From NCBI GenBank assembly GCA_015680685.1, contig MNCI01014483.1, positions 62,001-126,000 of the forward strand: 64,000 bases of DNA, in the 5' to 3' direction. Each line of letters opens with the position of its first letter. Position 1 is the stretch's first letter. The notes beneath the pieces were generated by a model. The model was not told the origin of the DNA. It did no database searches and worked only from the letters and a program-made list of their open reading frames with translations. Origin of the DNA: Gnetum montanum (taxonomy: Eukaryota; Streptophyta; Gnetopsida; Gnetales; Gnetaceae). This document shows positions 30,631 to 43,355 of the stretch, piece by piece. The position numbers and the translations under genes are program-made.

Positions 30631-31792
30631 AAAGCATGAAGATTCGTTGTTAAAGATGGGATATTATATAGAAAATATTTTCAAGGGGTTTTATTGGAAT
30701 GTGTTCATAATGATCAAATTAGTTTCATTTTGGAACAATTTCATGATCATTTGAATTTATTTTATGAATTCCCTAAGTCAACTATGCAACATATACTTCA
30801 ATATAGATATTACTGGCCTTCCATGTATCAAGACATTAGTTGAAAGATTCAAAAATGCTACAAATGTCAAATTCATGGGCCAAAAATTAAAAAGGCTAGA
30901 GCCCCTTTAAAGCTAGTAGTTGCAGATAAACCATTTCAGAAATGGGGTTTGGATTTTATTAGTACAATTACTCCTTCAAGAGCTATACACAAGTTTATTC
31001 ACGACTACTAATTATTTCACTAAATGTTTTGAAGGAAAGGCTCTAAGAGGAAGTTCAACATCAAATGTGATTAAGTTTTTAGAAGACTAAATTCTAAGTA
31101 GATTTGGTCTACCCGAAGTGTTAGTGTCAGACAATGGACCTGCCTTCAAATCTAAAGAGTTTATCAAATGGGCTTCAGAAAAATCTATTTTCTTATTTTC
31201 CTCATCAAACTATTATCCTCAAGGAAATGGCCTAGAAAAATCCACCAATAAAAATATTATCGCTTATATCAAGAAATCGATGGATGGGAATCCAGGAAAT
31301 TGGATCAATTATCTACAATCCATGCTATGGTCAGATCGAATTAAATTCAAGAGAGCTATTGGGACATCATCGTATAACTTAGTTTATGGTTTACCAGCAA
31401 GAATTATAAATAAAATTGTAAGCTTAGCTTCTGAATTTGTAGAAAGGTATAGTGAAAAAACTGATAAAGATAGAAGTTTCATGACTTTGCTTATTAAAAG
31501 AGAAACTGAAGTAGATCAAGAATGAGATAACTTGTTATAGAATACCTCTCAAGTTAAAATGTGGTTTGATAGGAAAGCTTTGAAAAGAACTTTCAAGATA
31601 GGGGACCTTGTCCTATTATGGAATATGAAGAAACTGAATAAGTTTACACCAACGTGGATTGGCCCATTTCAAATTACAAAGAAATTGTTAGAGGATACTT
31701 ACAAATTATCAACTTTGGATGGCATGGAATTGCAATTTCCATATAATGTTTTGCATAAAAAACATTATTTTGAACAATTTCATACAGCTTGA
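30631..31792 (+). pseudogene. Integrase of long-LTR gypsy element
   Basis: Zinc-binding end HDHLNLFYEF...KCYKCQIHG (H..H..C-x2-C pattern). Catalytic core GLDFISTITPS, VLVSDNGPAFKSKEF and YYPQGNGLEKSTNKNI give D, D and E. The C-terminal part FKIGDLVLLWNMKKLNK, WIGPFQITKKL is the GPY/F module. A frameshift near 31000 moves the frame; three or more stops. No chromodomain follows. Confidence 0.87.
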
Positions 31793-32182
31793 AGATTTCC
31801 TTACACAAAAGAAATATGTGTATATACTATTAGATATAATATTACTAGGAGTATATTATTAATTATTATGTTTAATTATGCTATTGGTATATAGTTCGCT
31901 AAGTTGATAGTATATTATAATAATAAATATATTTAGGATTAATTTATTTAAATTATAAATTATTTTTATAAGTTAATTCCTACAATTGAAAAAAGTGGAA
32001 GCCTACAAGTGTGACAAGTGGAATAAGTGACTCATCAACCAGTTAGTGAAGTTTTTGACAAGTGGTTAGAATGCACAAACAAAAGGAAAATTGGTTGAAG
32101 AATCTTGTAGGGAATTTTAAATTTCTAGATACTATAAGAAGAGGATTGGGTTGCCTAAGATTTTCTAATCTTTCAATTCAAG

Positions 32183-32730
32183 TTGAGTAGAGAAAGTAAG
32201 AAGAGAGCTAATTTGAAAGAGAAGATGGATTTTGGGAGAGCAATGAGGAAGCCTTTAATTCCTTATGTGATGGGATGTTTCCCAGAACATGTCTTAAATA
32301 CTTACTTAAAAGCTAGAGCATGTGGAGCACATAAAGGATGTCCTTTCATGGCTTTTTTGGCTAATGAATTATTATTTCTCATAAGAGGTTTAGAGATAGA
32401 ATCAAATATTTGGGGATAATATCAAAATTGCACCCAAGAAGAGGAAAGAGGAGAAGAACAACCAATCAATGAAGATTCATGAGAGGAAGCCTTTGTGTCC
32501 CAAGAAGAAGAAGAAGGACCAAATTTGAAAGAATAGAAGAATTCATTTGAGAAAGAAGATGAGAAGATTGCTGAAGAAAAAGCTCAAGAAGATCAACTTG
32601 AAAGCTCTAGCAAGCCAAAAAATAACAGAACAGTCTTCATCATGTCAGAAATTGCCTATGAGAAAGTTAGAGATATGAGGATTCCTACTAGAGTAACCCT
32701 CACCATCCTCTTCCCATCTCAAGAATAGTC
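32183..32730 (+). pseudogene. Extra ORF between integrase and 3' LTR, function unknown
   Basis: A frame of about 180 codons with three stops. It starts MSRESKKRANLKEKMDFG, has CFPEHVLNTYLKARACGAHK, and continues through a Glu/Lys-rich acidic stretch to IAYEKVRDMRIPTRVTLTI. No membrane segment, so not envelope-like. Not recognised. Its position matches the third ORF some Athila/Tat-type elements carry. Confidence 0.4.
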
Positions 32731-32914
32731 CATGAATAAATGACTTGATAACATACAATTTATTATTTTTTTTAGGAATGAGGTTTTTATACCACCAAAC
32801 CTTATGTTTAATGGGAATCTTCCTCCAAAAAAATTTATCTATTCAGCTATAAAAATTCAATAAAAGCTTTAGTACAGTTTTAAAATGGGGCTTGCATAAA
32901 TTTATTTACACTTT

Positions 32915-32930
32915 TAAAGAGGGGCAGAAA
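32915..32930 (+). promoter_or_regulatory. Polypurine tract
   Basis: AAAGAGGGGCAGAAA directly before the 3' LTR; standard plus-strand primer. Confidence 0.75.
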
Positions 32931-33271
32931 TGTTGGCACATTTTGGCCATTTCATGGAACAAGTTGGCATGATGAAATTAATTAAAGGAAGGTTTTTGTG
33001 GTTGGAGAAGTGGCAAGAATTTCATTTTGTAGAAAAAGAGAAATAACATCGAATTAAAAAAAAGAAATATCTTATCAAACTTCTTAAGAGAAATAACATA
33101 ATGATATCAGAGTGTAGGGTGGTATCTTTGAAATATTATAACAAGATGAAGAGTTTTCTAGCAAGTCCAAAAATCTTTGATGACTTTTATTTCTTTTAAC
33201 TATGGATAGTTATGACTCAGATTTTTTGTGATACTATGAAAAAAACCATTTGAAAACCAGAAAAACAACAA

Positions 33272-33574
33272 CAGGGAAACAAAACCACTCCCTCCATGAT
33301 TGCCTTTACTACCACTGAATGACTTGTGGGTCAAGCTGCCATGAATCAGTTTGCATGGAACCACCAAAATACTATCTTTGATGCCAAGAAAATTATTGGT
33401 AGATGCTTTTCAGACCCTAGTATTTAGACTGATAATATCATTAAGTTATTTTCAGTAATTGCTAGCCCTGATGGCAAACCACTAATAGAGGTAAGTTTCA
33501 AGGGTGAAAATAAATGATTTACTACAGAGGAGATATCTTCCATGGTGCTAGCCAAAGTGAAGAAAATTTGCGAA
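33272..33574 (+). pseudogene. Captured HSP70 fragment (3' LTR)
   Basis: 101 codons in one frame with three stops: [46 protein letters not shown] and TTEEISSMVLAKVKKICEK. It is closer to canonical HSP70 than the 5' LTR copy ([15 protein letters not shown] versus FYAKRIIARCFSNPS), which allows a consensus of the captured gene. Confidence 0.9.
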
Positions 33575-33996
33575 AAAATTACTAGCGAGCATGAATAGGG
33601 TCCACAAATGAAATACCAATTCATCTTCGTGAACTAAAACATAAGCTTTGAGCCTAAAACACGCAAAGAAATGAAGCAATCGACCAAAGTCTTGTCTTCT
33701 GCTTCCTCCATTGATAAGATACTAATGATGATAATGTTCACTCATATCTCATGAACTAATACATCGGTCACCTTTCCATGATGATGTTCTTCCATCTCCA
33801 TCTCTCAAGCAAACCCTTTCCCTTTTTCCAAACTTTTCTCAGCCATTGGCTTCAGACTGCTTTGAGCAGTAGTGGCCGGTGTGAACATTGTTGCTCTTCA
33901 TGTAAAGGAGACATCATTCTCGCATTAGTGTTCAGATACGAATCTATTTTAATTGAGGTGACTAGAAGGCTAGAAGCTTTAAGAACAACTCCAGCG

Positions 33997-34060
33997 TAGG
34001 TTTTGGGAGACTGACAAAAAAAAGGGATGTGGTCTCAAGGAATGCAGTGAACAGGGTTTC
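33997..34060 (+). pseudogene. Possible PPR-protein fragment (3' LTR)
   Basis: VGFGRLTKKRDVVSRNAVNR, partner of 23655-23740. Weak on its own. Confidence 0.3.
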
Positions 34061-34380
34061 ATAGCATGTCTCTATCCAACGAGACTTAATTAAAGTAGAA
34101 AATCAGATTTTTCTCCTTATCCTGTGTAAGTTAATGATAAGGAAAGGTGTGTTTCTTCTCTCTAGAGATAATCCTTGTGAATTTGGTTTTACGTCAATAT
34201 TTGAATCACTTGGATTCAAAGATGTGGTTGAGAGCATAGGTCGAAACACTTGATAACCATGTGCTAGAGATTCATGATTCTAGATAAATTTTGAGGAACT
34301 GTTCACATCCTATTTGGGAGCATGAATAGAATAACATTAGATTCGCAGTGGCAAGCAAGCTATTAAGATTCAAGCCATCA

Positions 34381-34545
34381 GCATGATATGGACTATAGAA
34401 AATAAGAAGAAGTTGGGATTAGTATTTTATGTTAGCTTTGGCAGCATGGCTATGTCCGACGAGTAGGAGTTGGCATTGGGAATGAAGTAGAGCATGTGTC
34501 CCTTTCTACGGGTTTTGCATAGGGACAAGGAAGGAAAGAAATAAG
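34381..34545 (+). pseudogene. Captured UDP-glycosyltransferase-like fragment (3' LTR)
   Basis: KKLGLVFYVSFGSMAMSDE, stop, ELALGMK, stop, SMCPFLRVL. It differs from the 5' LTR copy in a 6-base indel after SDE; this copy fits the UGT spacing better. Confidence 0.58.
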
Positions 34546-36333
34546 CCAGCATTCGAAGAATGTCCAACTAGCTAATTACTTGCCACTATTCTTGCAACTA
34601 TCACATGTAATCCGCGTAGGTGTGTCTGCACCCCTTTTGGCCTAGAGGCCATTTCCCAATCTAGCTATCACCTCATCAGTTAATAGCAACCTACCCAATA
34701 CTAATGTGATTTACGCACATGTCTTTCAACAACAATTTACTATTACGTTAAGTTTGAAGACAATAAGCTACAAAAAAGTGCAAATGCAGATGATTTATTT
34801 ATACAAGTTTGCAAGGATTGACTTTCTTGATTTGAAAGACCATGCAGCCACCACCACCAACGTCTACACTAAGGTGGATGTTGAATTACTTTCTTACTAT
34901 TACTAAGGCTTTTTACACGGTTGTTAATGATATTTAACAATTGAAAAAATAAAAAAAATGACAATTTTATAGAGATATTATTATATAGGTTTTGATTTCA
35001 TATAAAAGAAATATTTGTAATATTTATAAAGACACATGCCAATGTTAGCATGATTTTCTCCTAACTTCTTCAGCAAGTTATAACTTCCTTACTTAGGAGA
35101 GAAGTTACGCAAGATATTTTGTAATATCTAATTACCTATGAGACCCTAAAAAAAGGCTTCAAGGGTTAAAAGAGAAGGGACACACTCTTGGGAGGACACA
35201 CTTTGGGGTTTGGGAAGAGCATTGGAAAAGAATACATTGTAAAAGATTGCATGTAAGATGACTTGTTAAAGACAACATTTCAGCCTCTTTATTATAGTCC
35301 TATGAGTTATGCTTATTATTTTTTATTTTGTTTAAATTATTTAGCTAGTGGTTTAGATAGTATCATGCTTGGCAAGTAATTTTGGGAATTTTAGATTGCT
35401 CTTATTGTTCTTGTTGCATGATAGAAAATTTCTATTAAAGCCTTAAGATCATTTTAGTAGTGAATTTTATTATTGTGCAATGTATAAGAACTGCTATTGA
35501 GATTGTTGTAAGAGAGCCTCTGCATGTAGTCAAGCCGTTGAATGATTCAATAGTCAAGAGGGTTCAAAAAATCTTTGGTAAGACCAAAATAGCTTCTTTT
35601 ATCTTTAAAGTGAATCTATGTGGTATTTCAATCAAAAATTGTCAATTTTTTTGTAGGTTCTATTGAATGGAATTTTTGGCATCCATTATCTAGCCAAAAT
35701 AGAGTCTCGTACGTGATAGTTTATGCAGGAATTTTTTGGGTAGCATAGTAGGATTATCTTTAAGAAATTACTTATTTGAACTTTGGAAGTTTGAATAATT
35801 CATAGTTATTGAATTTTAAATAGCTTTATTGAGAAGTGTTTACTCGTATCATTTTACCTTGTTTAAATATTTGAGATCTTTACACAAATATGCTTTCTTT
35901 TTCTCTTCTTTCTATTTCCATTGAATCTCGCTCTATTTTTAGTTTTCTTGTGGAACTATATCTTTCTTTGGGGAAAATTAGAAGTAGATTTATAGAGTTG
36001 TGCTTAAATGTTTTTGCAAAACTTTATTTGTTCCAAGTAGATATTATAAGGACCATATAGACTAGGCAATTGAACACAATAGGAACTCTCAACAACTCAC
36101 AGTATTTTGCAAAGTTGGCTAAATCTATTTAAGATAAGTCATTCATAGTTTTACACACAACCTAATCATTTCATTTTCCACAATAGCACATTGCAACAGC
36201 ACACATACATACTCACATTAACTACTGAGTCTATTTGGACGTATTTGGGCCTTGGTGTTTCTAGAGACTAGCAAGCACCTAAATCCTATTTGAGGATACT
36301 CTTTGGTGGCCGTGTCCCAAATGGTCGCCAACA

Positions 36334-39300
36334 CTTTGGTGATTTGGTCTTTAATGATTCACAAGCATTCATCATCCTTGGGGTCCATGGACTCCTTAGT
36401 TTGAGGGCATGAAAGAGCATTAAGGAAATAAGGTTACTATGCGGAGGATCCACTTACATACTCCTTGATTAGGATGGTTAAACTCCTTATTTCTTTACCA
36501 TTTTTCTCTCGAAACCTTACATTTTTCACCACATTGCATCTAGTCTTTACCCTTATTGGCACATTAAATCTCCTATAAATCTCCATTTTTCATGTATTCC
36601 AAGCACTCTTCAAGCATTTTCCATTATTTCAGGCTTTCTTGGCTTCCTTTTGACTCCAATTTCATAGAAAAGATTCTTTACTACACTTAGTTATGTGGAA
36701 ATATTTTGGGCCTAATGCGTTGATACATCCCCATCAATAAAACACAAAAATACTATATATATGCATGACCAATTAGCCATTTTTTCACATTTTCTCATAA
36801 ATGCCAAAGGAGATTTTGTAGCTTTTATAGTCCAAATCCTTTCCAAGTCCATAACTTTCCCACCACTTATTCAAATGATTCTTTTCTTTGATCCTACAAT
36901 TATTGGAGGTGAGCTTTACATTGTTGGGAGCACAAACCATAGGTTTTTGATACATAATTTTTCAAAATTTTTCTAACTCTAACAAAATGTAACTAATAAA
37001 ATAATATTAAAGATCACTAAATCATGCAAGCTAAACCTTACCAACAATATTTAGTAGCTATTCAAACAAAATTATAATAAAAATAATATTAAAATAATCA
37101 ATCCACCATAATCACAAATTAGCCTAAGTGTAACTAGCCAAGGAGAGAAGGTATCAAAGTGATCTAAGTTAGACATTAAAAGCTAATCATTGGTTATGTT
37201 ACGATTACAAATGGCATTGAGACCCAAAATACTATAGAGGAAAGGATTGTCTTAACCAAGGAATAAGTGACCAAGAGTGGAAAGAGGCTAGTAGCCATAG
37301 AAATCCTAAGAAGAAGTAGGTGAAATTCATGTAACAAGACTTCTTTGGGAGGAGCCTGAGATGGAATTGATTCACTAAACTCCCATAACTGAAATTAGTT
37401 AGCCATAATAAGACAAGGTTCTTGGGCTTTCATCAAATTTGGAGATCACCTTGACTAAGGCTTGTTTAAGACAAATTAACATTAAGGAGATCAAAGGTTT
37501 AGTTTTTTAATAAGTTAGATTTGGTTCCTTCTTGGACTTGGTGCTAAAAGAGGTAAAAACTCAACTACAAACCTCTTCCATGTGGCCTATCATTACTTAT
37601 AGTGTGAAGTGGTAGATGTACATATTTTAGAACAAAAAGCAAGTGGACATCATGGTCAGGAGAAAGGACATCATTGTGTCTAATTTGGTTAAGGTCATTT
37701 CAAAGATCCTTGGGTTTCCTAACACTAGGGCAACTTTAGTAGAGATTTCAATGAAGGTAGACCCAAAAGTCAAGAATGAATGGATCCAATGGTGCTATGA
37801 AGTGAACTATAAAGAGTATGGTGTAGTCATTGAGGCAAAAAGGGCATATTTCAAAATTGTAGCTTATCAACTTAACCAAATGGTGAGGCTAAGTAAAATC
37901 AAAATCTTCTTTTGCTTATGTGTGTGTCACTCTAAGTGCTAAATTGCTAGTCAAACTTCCATATCTCATATTCATGGAGATTGAGAAAAATTCCAAAGAG
38001 AATGAGCATGGGAGGAAGATACTTTGCTTTATTTGCCTCATTGAAAAATTATGCAAAAGATGAGGCATAGACCATGATGCCAATAATACACTTTGTCATG
38101 CTCTTACTACATCTTAAAACGAGATGATGAAGGACAAAGTGCCTACCAAGCTACAAGAAGAGGAATAGCCACCATCACCAAAAACTCAAGAAATAATGCT
38201 AGAGGTGCATGCTTCGATTAAGGGAATGTATAAGTTCCATGAGCATCTATTTTAATAGTAATAGGTAGGGCCAAGTGGTTGGAAACCTTTAGTCTAATAG
38301 CCAGCTTTAAGCCATCTAAATGAAGTAAATCAAACCATAAGCTGGGTGGATGACACTACATTGTTGTTATATAAAAGAAAGAATGAAATTTTTCATGAGA
38401 TCAAATTTTAGTGCCTAGAAGATAACTATGTCCACCTTAATATAATAAAAATTCCTAAAGATCTTTGCAAATGCTACCACTTTTTTGGTGTGCTTGGAGG
38501 AGGATGAGGGAGCAACTATCTTGGTGATGTAATACCATAGACAAGAGACAACAGTAGAGATGGTTGCTAACCATGTCGTAGAGGTCCTAAATGCTTCTAC
38601 AACTATCATTACAAATATTGTTGCACTTAGAGACATGTAGATGTTTATAAGAACAAGTGGGAGGCTAAGTGTAGCCTAGCATGAGGAGGTGTTGGACTGA
38701 CTGGTGAGGACCAGGCAACTACTTCGAAAGATCTTTGATCTCCTAAAAAACATCATTGCTACCTATTCAAAGTTGTTGAAAGACAAGGGCAAGTTGATCA
38801 TCACTAATGCCCAACTTAAGGTAGCCACATCCTAAAATAGATGATTGACTATCCAAGTTGTGGAATTGAGAGCTTGATTAGCTTATCACACCATTCATAG
38901 CAAAATAGTAATAAGACAAGAAGATTTTTTATAGCTTCAAAATATTTAACATGCATTTGGACCATATTCTTACTTTATTTAGAAATCCCTATAATAATCA
39001 AGTATCTTACCACTAGGCTTACACATAATTTTTATCCTCTATAAGAGACACCAAACATTAGAAAATACCAACAAATAATGATTGAGAGAATAAATTTAAT
39101 AATAATAATGATTCCAAAATATATATAATATGAGTAAGCTCTAGGGTTCAAACCTTAAGAAGTATATTATCAAGATATAATAAAACATTTTTAACTACCA
39201 AGAGATCTTAGGATCAAAGTTTACCAATACATAAGAAGTTGTCTCAAGATATAGTATACACAAAGAAAATCTAGGATGATTTACTAATTATAAAATACCA

Positions 39301-39510
39301 ATGTATCAATAATACATCTAAACAAAAAGTTAAGGGTTGAAACCTTGAGATGCATAACCACAAGCATAAACATAAACAAAATACTAGAATACATTAGTAT
39401 ATACCACTAGTCATAATAAAATATAATATTAAGAAGATGTTGGAATCTAAAATAAGTGAAACATAGGTACACCCCAAGATATATAGTCCAATTAGAATTT
39501 TATATAACTT
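36334..39510. other. AT-rich region without recognised gene
   Basis: Right flank of the long-LTR element. A 99-codon open frame at 37643-37942 (+) has no motif I know. No LTR, primer site or pol motif found. An A-box-like tract at 39005-39020 (- strand, AGCCTAGTGGTAAG) repeats one at 39568. Probably old, unclassified repeat sequence. Confidence 0.4.
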
Positions 39511-39514
39511 AGCA

Positions 39515-39590
39515 TTGCCTTCTGGAATTGTACCCATGACTTGAAACTTCCAAATTAAGTATCTTACCACTACGCTAACACTTTATTATT
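39515..39590 (-). repeat. tRNA-like (SINE head?) sequence
   Basis: On the - strand: TAGCGTAGTGG (39568-39578), a perfect A-box, then 33 nt later GGTACAATTCC (39524-39534), a B-box with three mismatches to GGTTCGAATCC. The spacing suits a pol III promoter. It does not fold as a complete tRNA in my reading. It may be the head of a SINE or a tRNA relic. Confidence 0.4.
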
Positions 39591-39664
39591 AAAATCAAGC
39601 CTCATTTTTAATAATGAAATATAATATTAGACTATATTATATTAAATTACAACCTTATAATAAT

Positions 39665-40499
39665 TGATGAGTGGTGAGCAGTCCCTTTGCCCAACCATAT
39701 GAACCATAAATAGTCACTAATGTTCTAGTTGAATTTTGTGGACTTTAGTTCTTCAAATACTAATAGAAAAGATAGTGATCTATAGGCATGATGGCTATCT
39801 TCCTAGCTACACTTGTGTAGGTGCAAGTGTATGGTTAAGTGTAGCCAAGGCACATGATTTCTATTAATTACATATGTTTATCTAATTATCCCAACTGTGG
39901 AACAAAGTAATTAATTAAGAATTAATCTAACTAATTATCTAATGTCCTAGCGTACTTCCTAACATAAGTATCTAGTCCCACATTTTGCACACATCCTAAA
40001 CACATTAAAATTCTATTAGATTATCAAGTGATAGCACTATTGGGATTACCAAGCATTAATGTTAGGCTTGAGGCACTCATACTTATGTGTGTTAATTAAG
40101 TGTAGTAATTAATTAAGAACATGGAGGTAACATGTATGAATAGTAAATTTCATAAAATTAAACATTAATTTATTTCCAAGTGTTGGAATATAGATAAATA
40201 ATCTCATCTTTATTCCCATCACATCAATGTGTCTTGGTACATTAGTACTCGAATAATGATTCATTCAATCCTTGACTCCTACTCTGGACACTTACAAATA
40301 ATTCTAACTTTGATGGAAATAAACTACAAGAACCTAGCTAAGCTATTGACTAACTCATGCCATAAATTTAGTGGGTATGAACACTTATATAGGCATGGAT
40401 AAATACTACATCCATGCATATGCATCAACGAATAAACACATTTGTTGATGAGGATACATCAATGCATGCCCATTGATGTAGCCCACTTACAGTTCATCA
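39665..40499 (-). repeat. LTR related to the gag-pro family, divergent subfamily
   Basis: Starts TGATGAGTGGTGAGCAGTCC and ends TTCATCA, with AACCATATGAA and GTGTATGGTTAAGT blocks shared with 10534-11433. It is followed by TACCTCCACGACTAAATAAA, homologous to sequence just inside the gag-pro elements (TACCCCCATGGCTGAATGAA), so internal sequence continues to about 40900. TATA on the - strand is CTATATAAG (40391-40399). Its U3 has CATCAATG/CATTGATG repeats in place of the GATATC array. Confidence 0.75.
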
Positions 40500-40914
40500 T
40501 ACCTCCACGACTAAATAAAAACTCATCCTCAAATAAAAAAGAGTAGGATCAAGATTATTACAAACTTAGAAAGGTATGGAACCATAGATTGACTAACTCA
40601 CTAAGTATTCTAACTCACTGATTATATAGATTTACAATGATTACAAAAATGGATGTTTAGGAGGACAAAATTAAACACCTTTATTAAATTGATAGATTGG
40701 AACAACTTTGATGACATGAAGATTAATAGAAGATCAAATAGTGCTAGGAGGTAAAGGCTCTTGGGATGTTGATGAACCTTCTAAAGTCTTTGGTGCCCAT
40801 GGTGATGGTGGTTGAGGTTGAGGTGGTTGTTGCAGTTGTCGTACTACAACTGCTACTTTTGGTGGAAGATATGGTTTAGTGAGTTTTTAGAGAAAATTCA
40901 TTAACAATATCAAT
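40500..40914 (-). mobile_element. 3' internal fragment of the divergent LTR element
   Basis: Continues from the LTR. On the - strand it encodes a Pro/Gln-rich tract (QQPPQPQPPSPWAPK) near 40820. It is then truncated; a + strand gypsy remnant follows. Confidence 0.45.
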
Positions 40915-42345
40915 GGATAGAAATTGGCATGATCCATACCATTAAAGAAGTCTCAAAATATATATTTTTTTGGACACCAATAGCATAGAGAAGTTTTCAA
41001 AATTTAAATCATGCTCTTAATGTAGCACATGTTTTAGCATTACCAAATTTTAATAAATAATTTTTAATTGAGTGTGATGCTAATGGTAAAGTAATTGGAG
41101 TGCTAAGTTAAGAAGTGATGAGTTCCATACACAATATCACGATCTTCCAAAATGTGACTCATCAAGATCTCTTTCCTATTTTATCAAGAAGCTAAATAAG
41201 TAGCCAAAGACTAGTGCCAAGCATATGAAGTGGATGGAAGAATTTCAAGTATTTAATTTTATTATTTATCATTAAAATAGGGGTCAGAATCAAGTTGTAT
41301 ATGCTTTAAACATATTGAACCTTTTGATAAGTAAAGCCACCATTAAAAAGATGCGTCTAGATGATCTGAACTATGCTAGAGATGTAGATTTTGGTGAGAT
41401 CTAGTCATGGTTGAATTGACATTATGAATAATATGAAATAAAATCATCCCACCATGAGACTGAAAATGTTCACCATAAGCTAATGATCCAAGATTATAGC
41501 TTAAGACATGATGGTTTATTATGTAAAGAGACCAAAATTTACATTCCCCATAGAGAATTAAGATAAAAGATAATGATAGAAGCACATGATATTTTGATCA
41601 TTGGAAATATTGTATAAGTCAAGATGGTGGAAAGGAAATATAGGTATTTCTTTTAACTAGGTATGAAATTCTAAATTAAGAAATATATTGCAAGTTGTCA
41701 AGTTTGTCAAAAGGAAAAAGGAGTACCTAGTAATGCTAGACTATATTAGCCACTACCAATTCCACAAAGGATGTGGGTAAATATAAGCATGAATTTTTTC
41801 ATAGGTATTTCTTAAAATTTCATGAAAAATCATTGTATTCTTATTGTAGTTGATAGATTTAAAAAATTTCAAGATTTATTCTTGTAAGAAGAGATATCAT
41901 TTTTAAAAACTAGCAAAAAATATTCCTCAAAATTATTCTAAAGCTACATGGTACACCTTGAAGCATAGTAACTAATCATGATAGAAAGTTTGTGAGTGCA
42001 TTTTGATTGGAAACTAAACTTTTTTAGTACATACCACCCATACATTGATGAGAAAATAGAGGTAATAAATAGAAATTTGGACAATATATTATAGTTTTTT
42101 TGTAGTGAAGATTCCAGACGATGAAAAGAGCTATTATGAGTAGCAAAGCTTACATATAACAATTCTAAATATAAAATCACAAGAGAAACACAATTCAAGG
42201 TGCTGTATGAACAACATCCATGATTACCAAAGCTATAAACATGAAGCAACCAATGATTTTAAGGAATATGTAGGAGTTCTAAATCATTATGAGAAGGCAT
42301 ATTAATAGGGTTGCTAGAGATTTTGAATTAAGGAATTTATCATAT
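40915..42345 (+). pseudogene. Ty3/gypsy RNase H-integrase remnant
   Basis: RNase H tract LPNFNK then FLIECDANGKVIGVLS (41045-41110). The integrase zinc region ends YIASCQVCQKEKGVPSN (41690-41735), then PLPIPQRMWVNISMNFFIG (41750-41805) and ILIVVDRF. Later tracts show the core decaying. RT is missing upstream. Many stops. It ends near 42345, where a dispersed repeat begins. Confidence 0.75.
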
Positions 42346-43355
42346 AAAACATAGTGTGATTTGATTATAAGCTTTAAAGACAATGTTGAGTTGATCACAA
42401 AGATCACTCATGTATATTGTTAAAATCAAGAAATATAATAGAGATTATAATAGATATCATATACATGGTAACATATGTTTCCATGATGAGATAGAGAAAA
42501 TATTTATAATTTTATATTTTGTAATTTAAAGAATTTTATGATTATAAGAAATAAAATAAACATAAATATACATGCATTGTAATCCCTCTTAAGAATAGAC
42601 ATAATGCTCATGTTGCAATCCCTCTTGGGAATAGGTGCAACAATGCTCACTAAATGCAATAAAATGGCTCTTAGTCACATCCTCGATAAGAAAAAACCAT
42701 GCCTTATAGTTATGAAATCCTTAGATAAATGAAAAGTTATTGTAACTCAATTAAATGAAAATTAAATAAATATTTTAACATTTTAATATTTAAGACATCA
42801 CTAGGGCAATAAGGAAAAGCCATGAGCTTTATTCACTGCACAAACAATGGACTCTACATTGACCAAATAGTTTTGATCTACATAAACAAGGTAGTAGTCT
42901 GACATAGTGTAGCCATACTTGTGAAAGAAATCACTTAAAATATACATACAAACAAGGAGAAGAATCAACTCACCCTAGGTATGAATAGCTCTTCACACAA
43001 ACTAGATGTCATAACCTCTTAGGAATGGAAATTATGTTCAGAAATAAGTAAGAGATATAAATAAGTTCATCATGAATATTTATAGTTTTCATGTGGAAAT
43101 AGAGAAGGTTAATTAGCATCTAGGCATCACCAAAGGCCCATCAATGTAATAGAAGCTAATGCTAGTCACATGGAAGGTAAAGCAAGGTAAACTAGACTTC
43201 GTAGGAGGTGCATTAGCACTTTTAATTTGATGTAAGAGATGCACTAATGTAAGGTATTTAGTAGAAACCTAATTTCTTCCATCCATAAAGAATAATTAAT
43301 ACTTTGCATCAATAATTTTAGATGAAAATTGGAACCTAATGGAGCATCTTAGAGG
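42345..43355 (+). repeat. Dispersed repeat R, copy 1
   Basis: About 1 kb similar to 53865-54828 in the same orientation, e.g. AATCCCTCTTRGGGATAGG-type and TGCAATAAAATGGCTCT blocks. It follows a gypsy integrase here, so it may be a 3' region or LTR of that element. No coding content. The 113-codon - strand frame at 43296-43637 overlaps its end and has no motif. Confidence 0.65.

Larger units (their letters stand above)
22653..36333 (+). mobile_element. Complete Ty3/gypsy element with very long, gene-carrying LTRs
   Basis: 13.7-kb element: 5' LTR 22653-26102, primer site about 26110, gag-protease 26228-28066, an RNase H-like domain, RT, RNase H, integrase to 31790, an extra ORF, a polypurine tract at 32915-32930 and 3' LTR 32931-36333. 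LTRs start TGTTGGCACATTTTGG and end GGTCGCCAACA (GGTCACCAACA on the left). Target duplication ATTTG/CTTTG (4 of 5). LTR copies differ at roughly one base in ten to fifteen where I compared them, so the insertion is old. No chromodomain seen. Confidence 0.9.
32931..36333 (+). repeat. 3' LTR (3.40 kb) with captured sequence in U3
   Basis: Partner of 22653-26102. It keeps about 63 bp (33195-33255) that the 5' LTR has lost, and preserves a better HSP70 frame (33272-33574). The TATA box has decayed. It lacks about 120 bp in the 35050-35450 part relative to the left LTR. Confidence 0.9.

Noticed and set aside
37643-37942. 99-codon + strand frame as a host gene
   Set aside because: No motif, no support from a second copy, and no splice or promoter context; a frame of this length is possible by chance in this much sequence.
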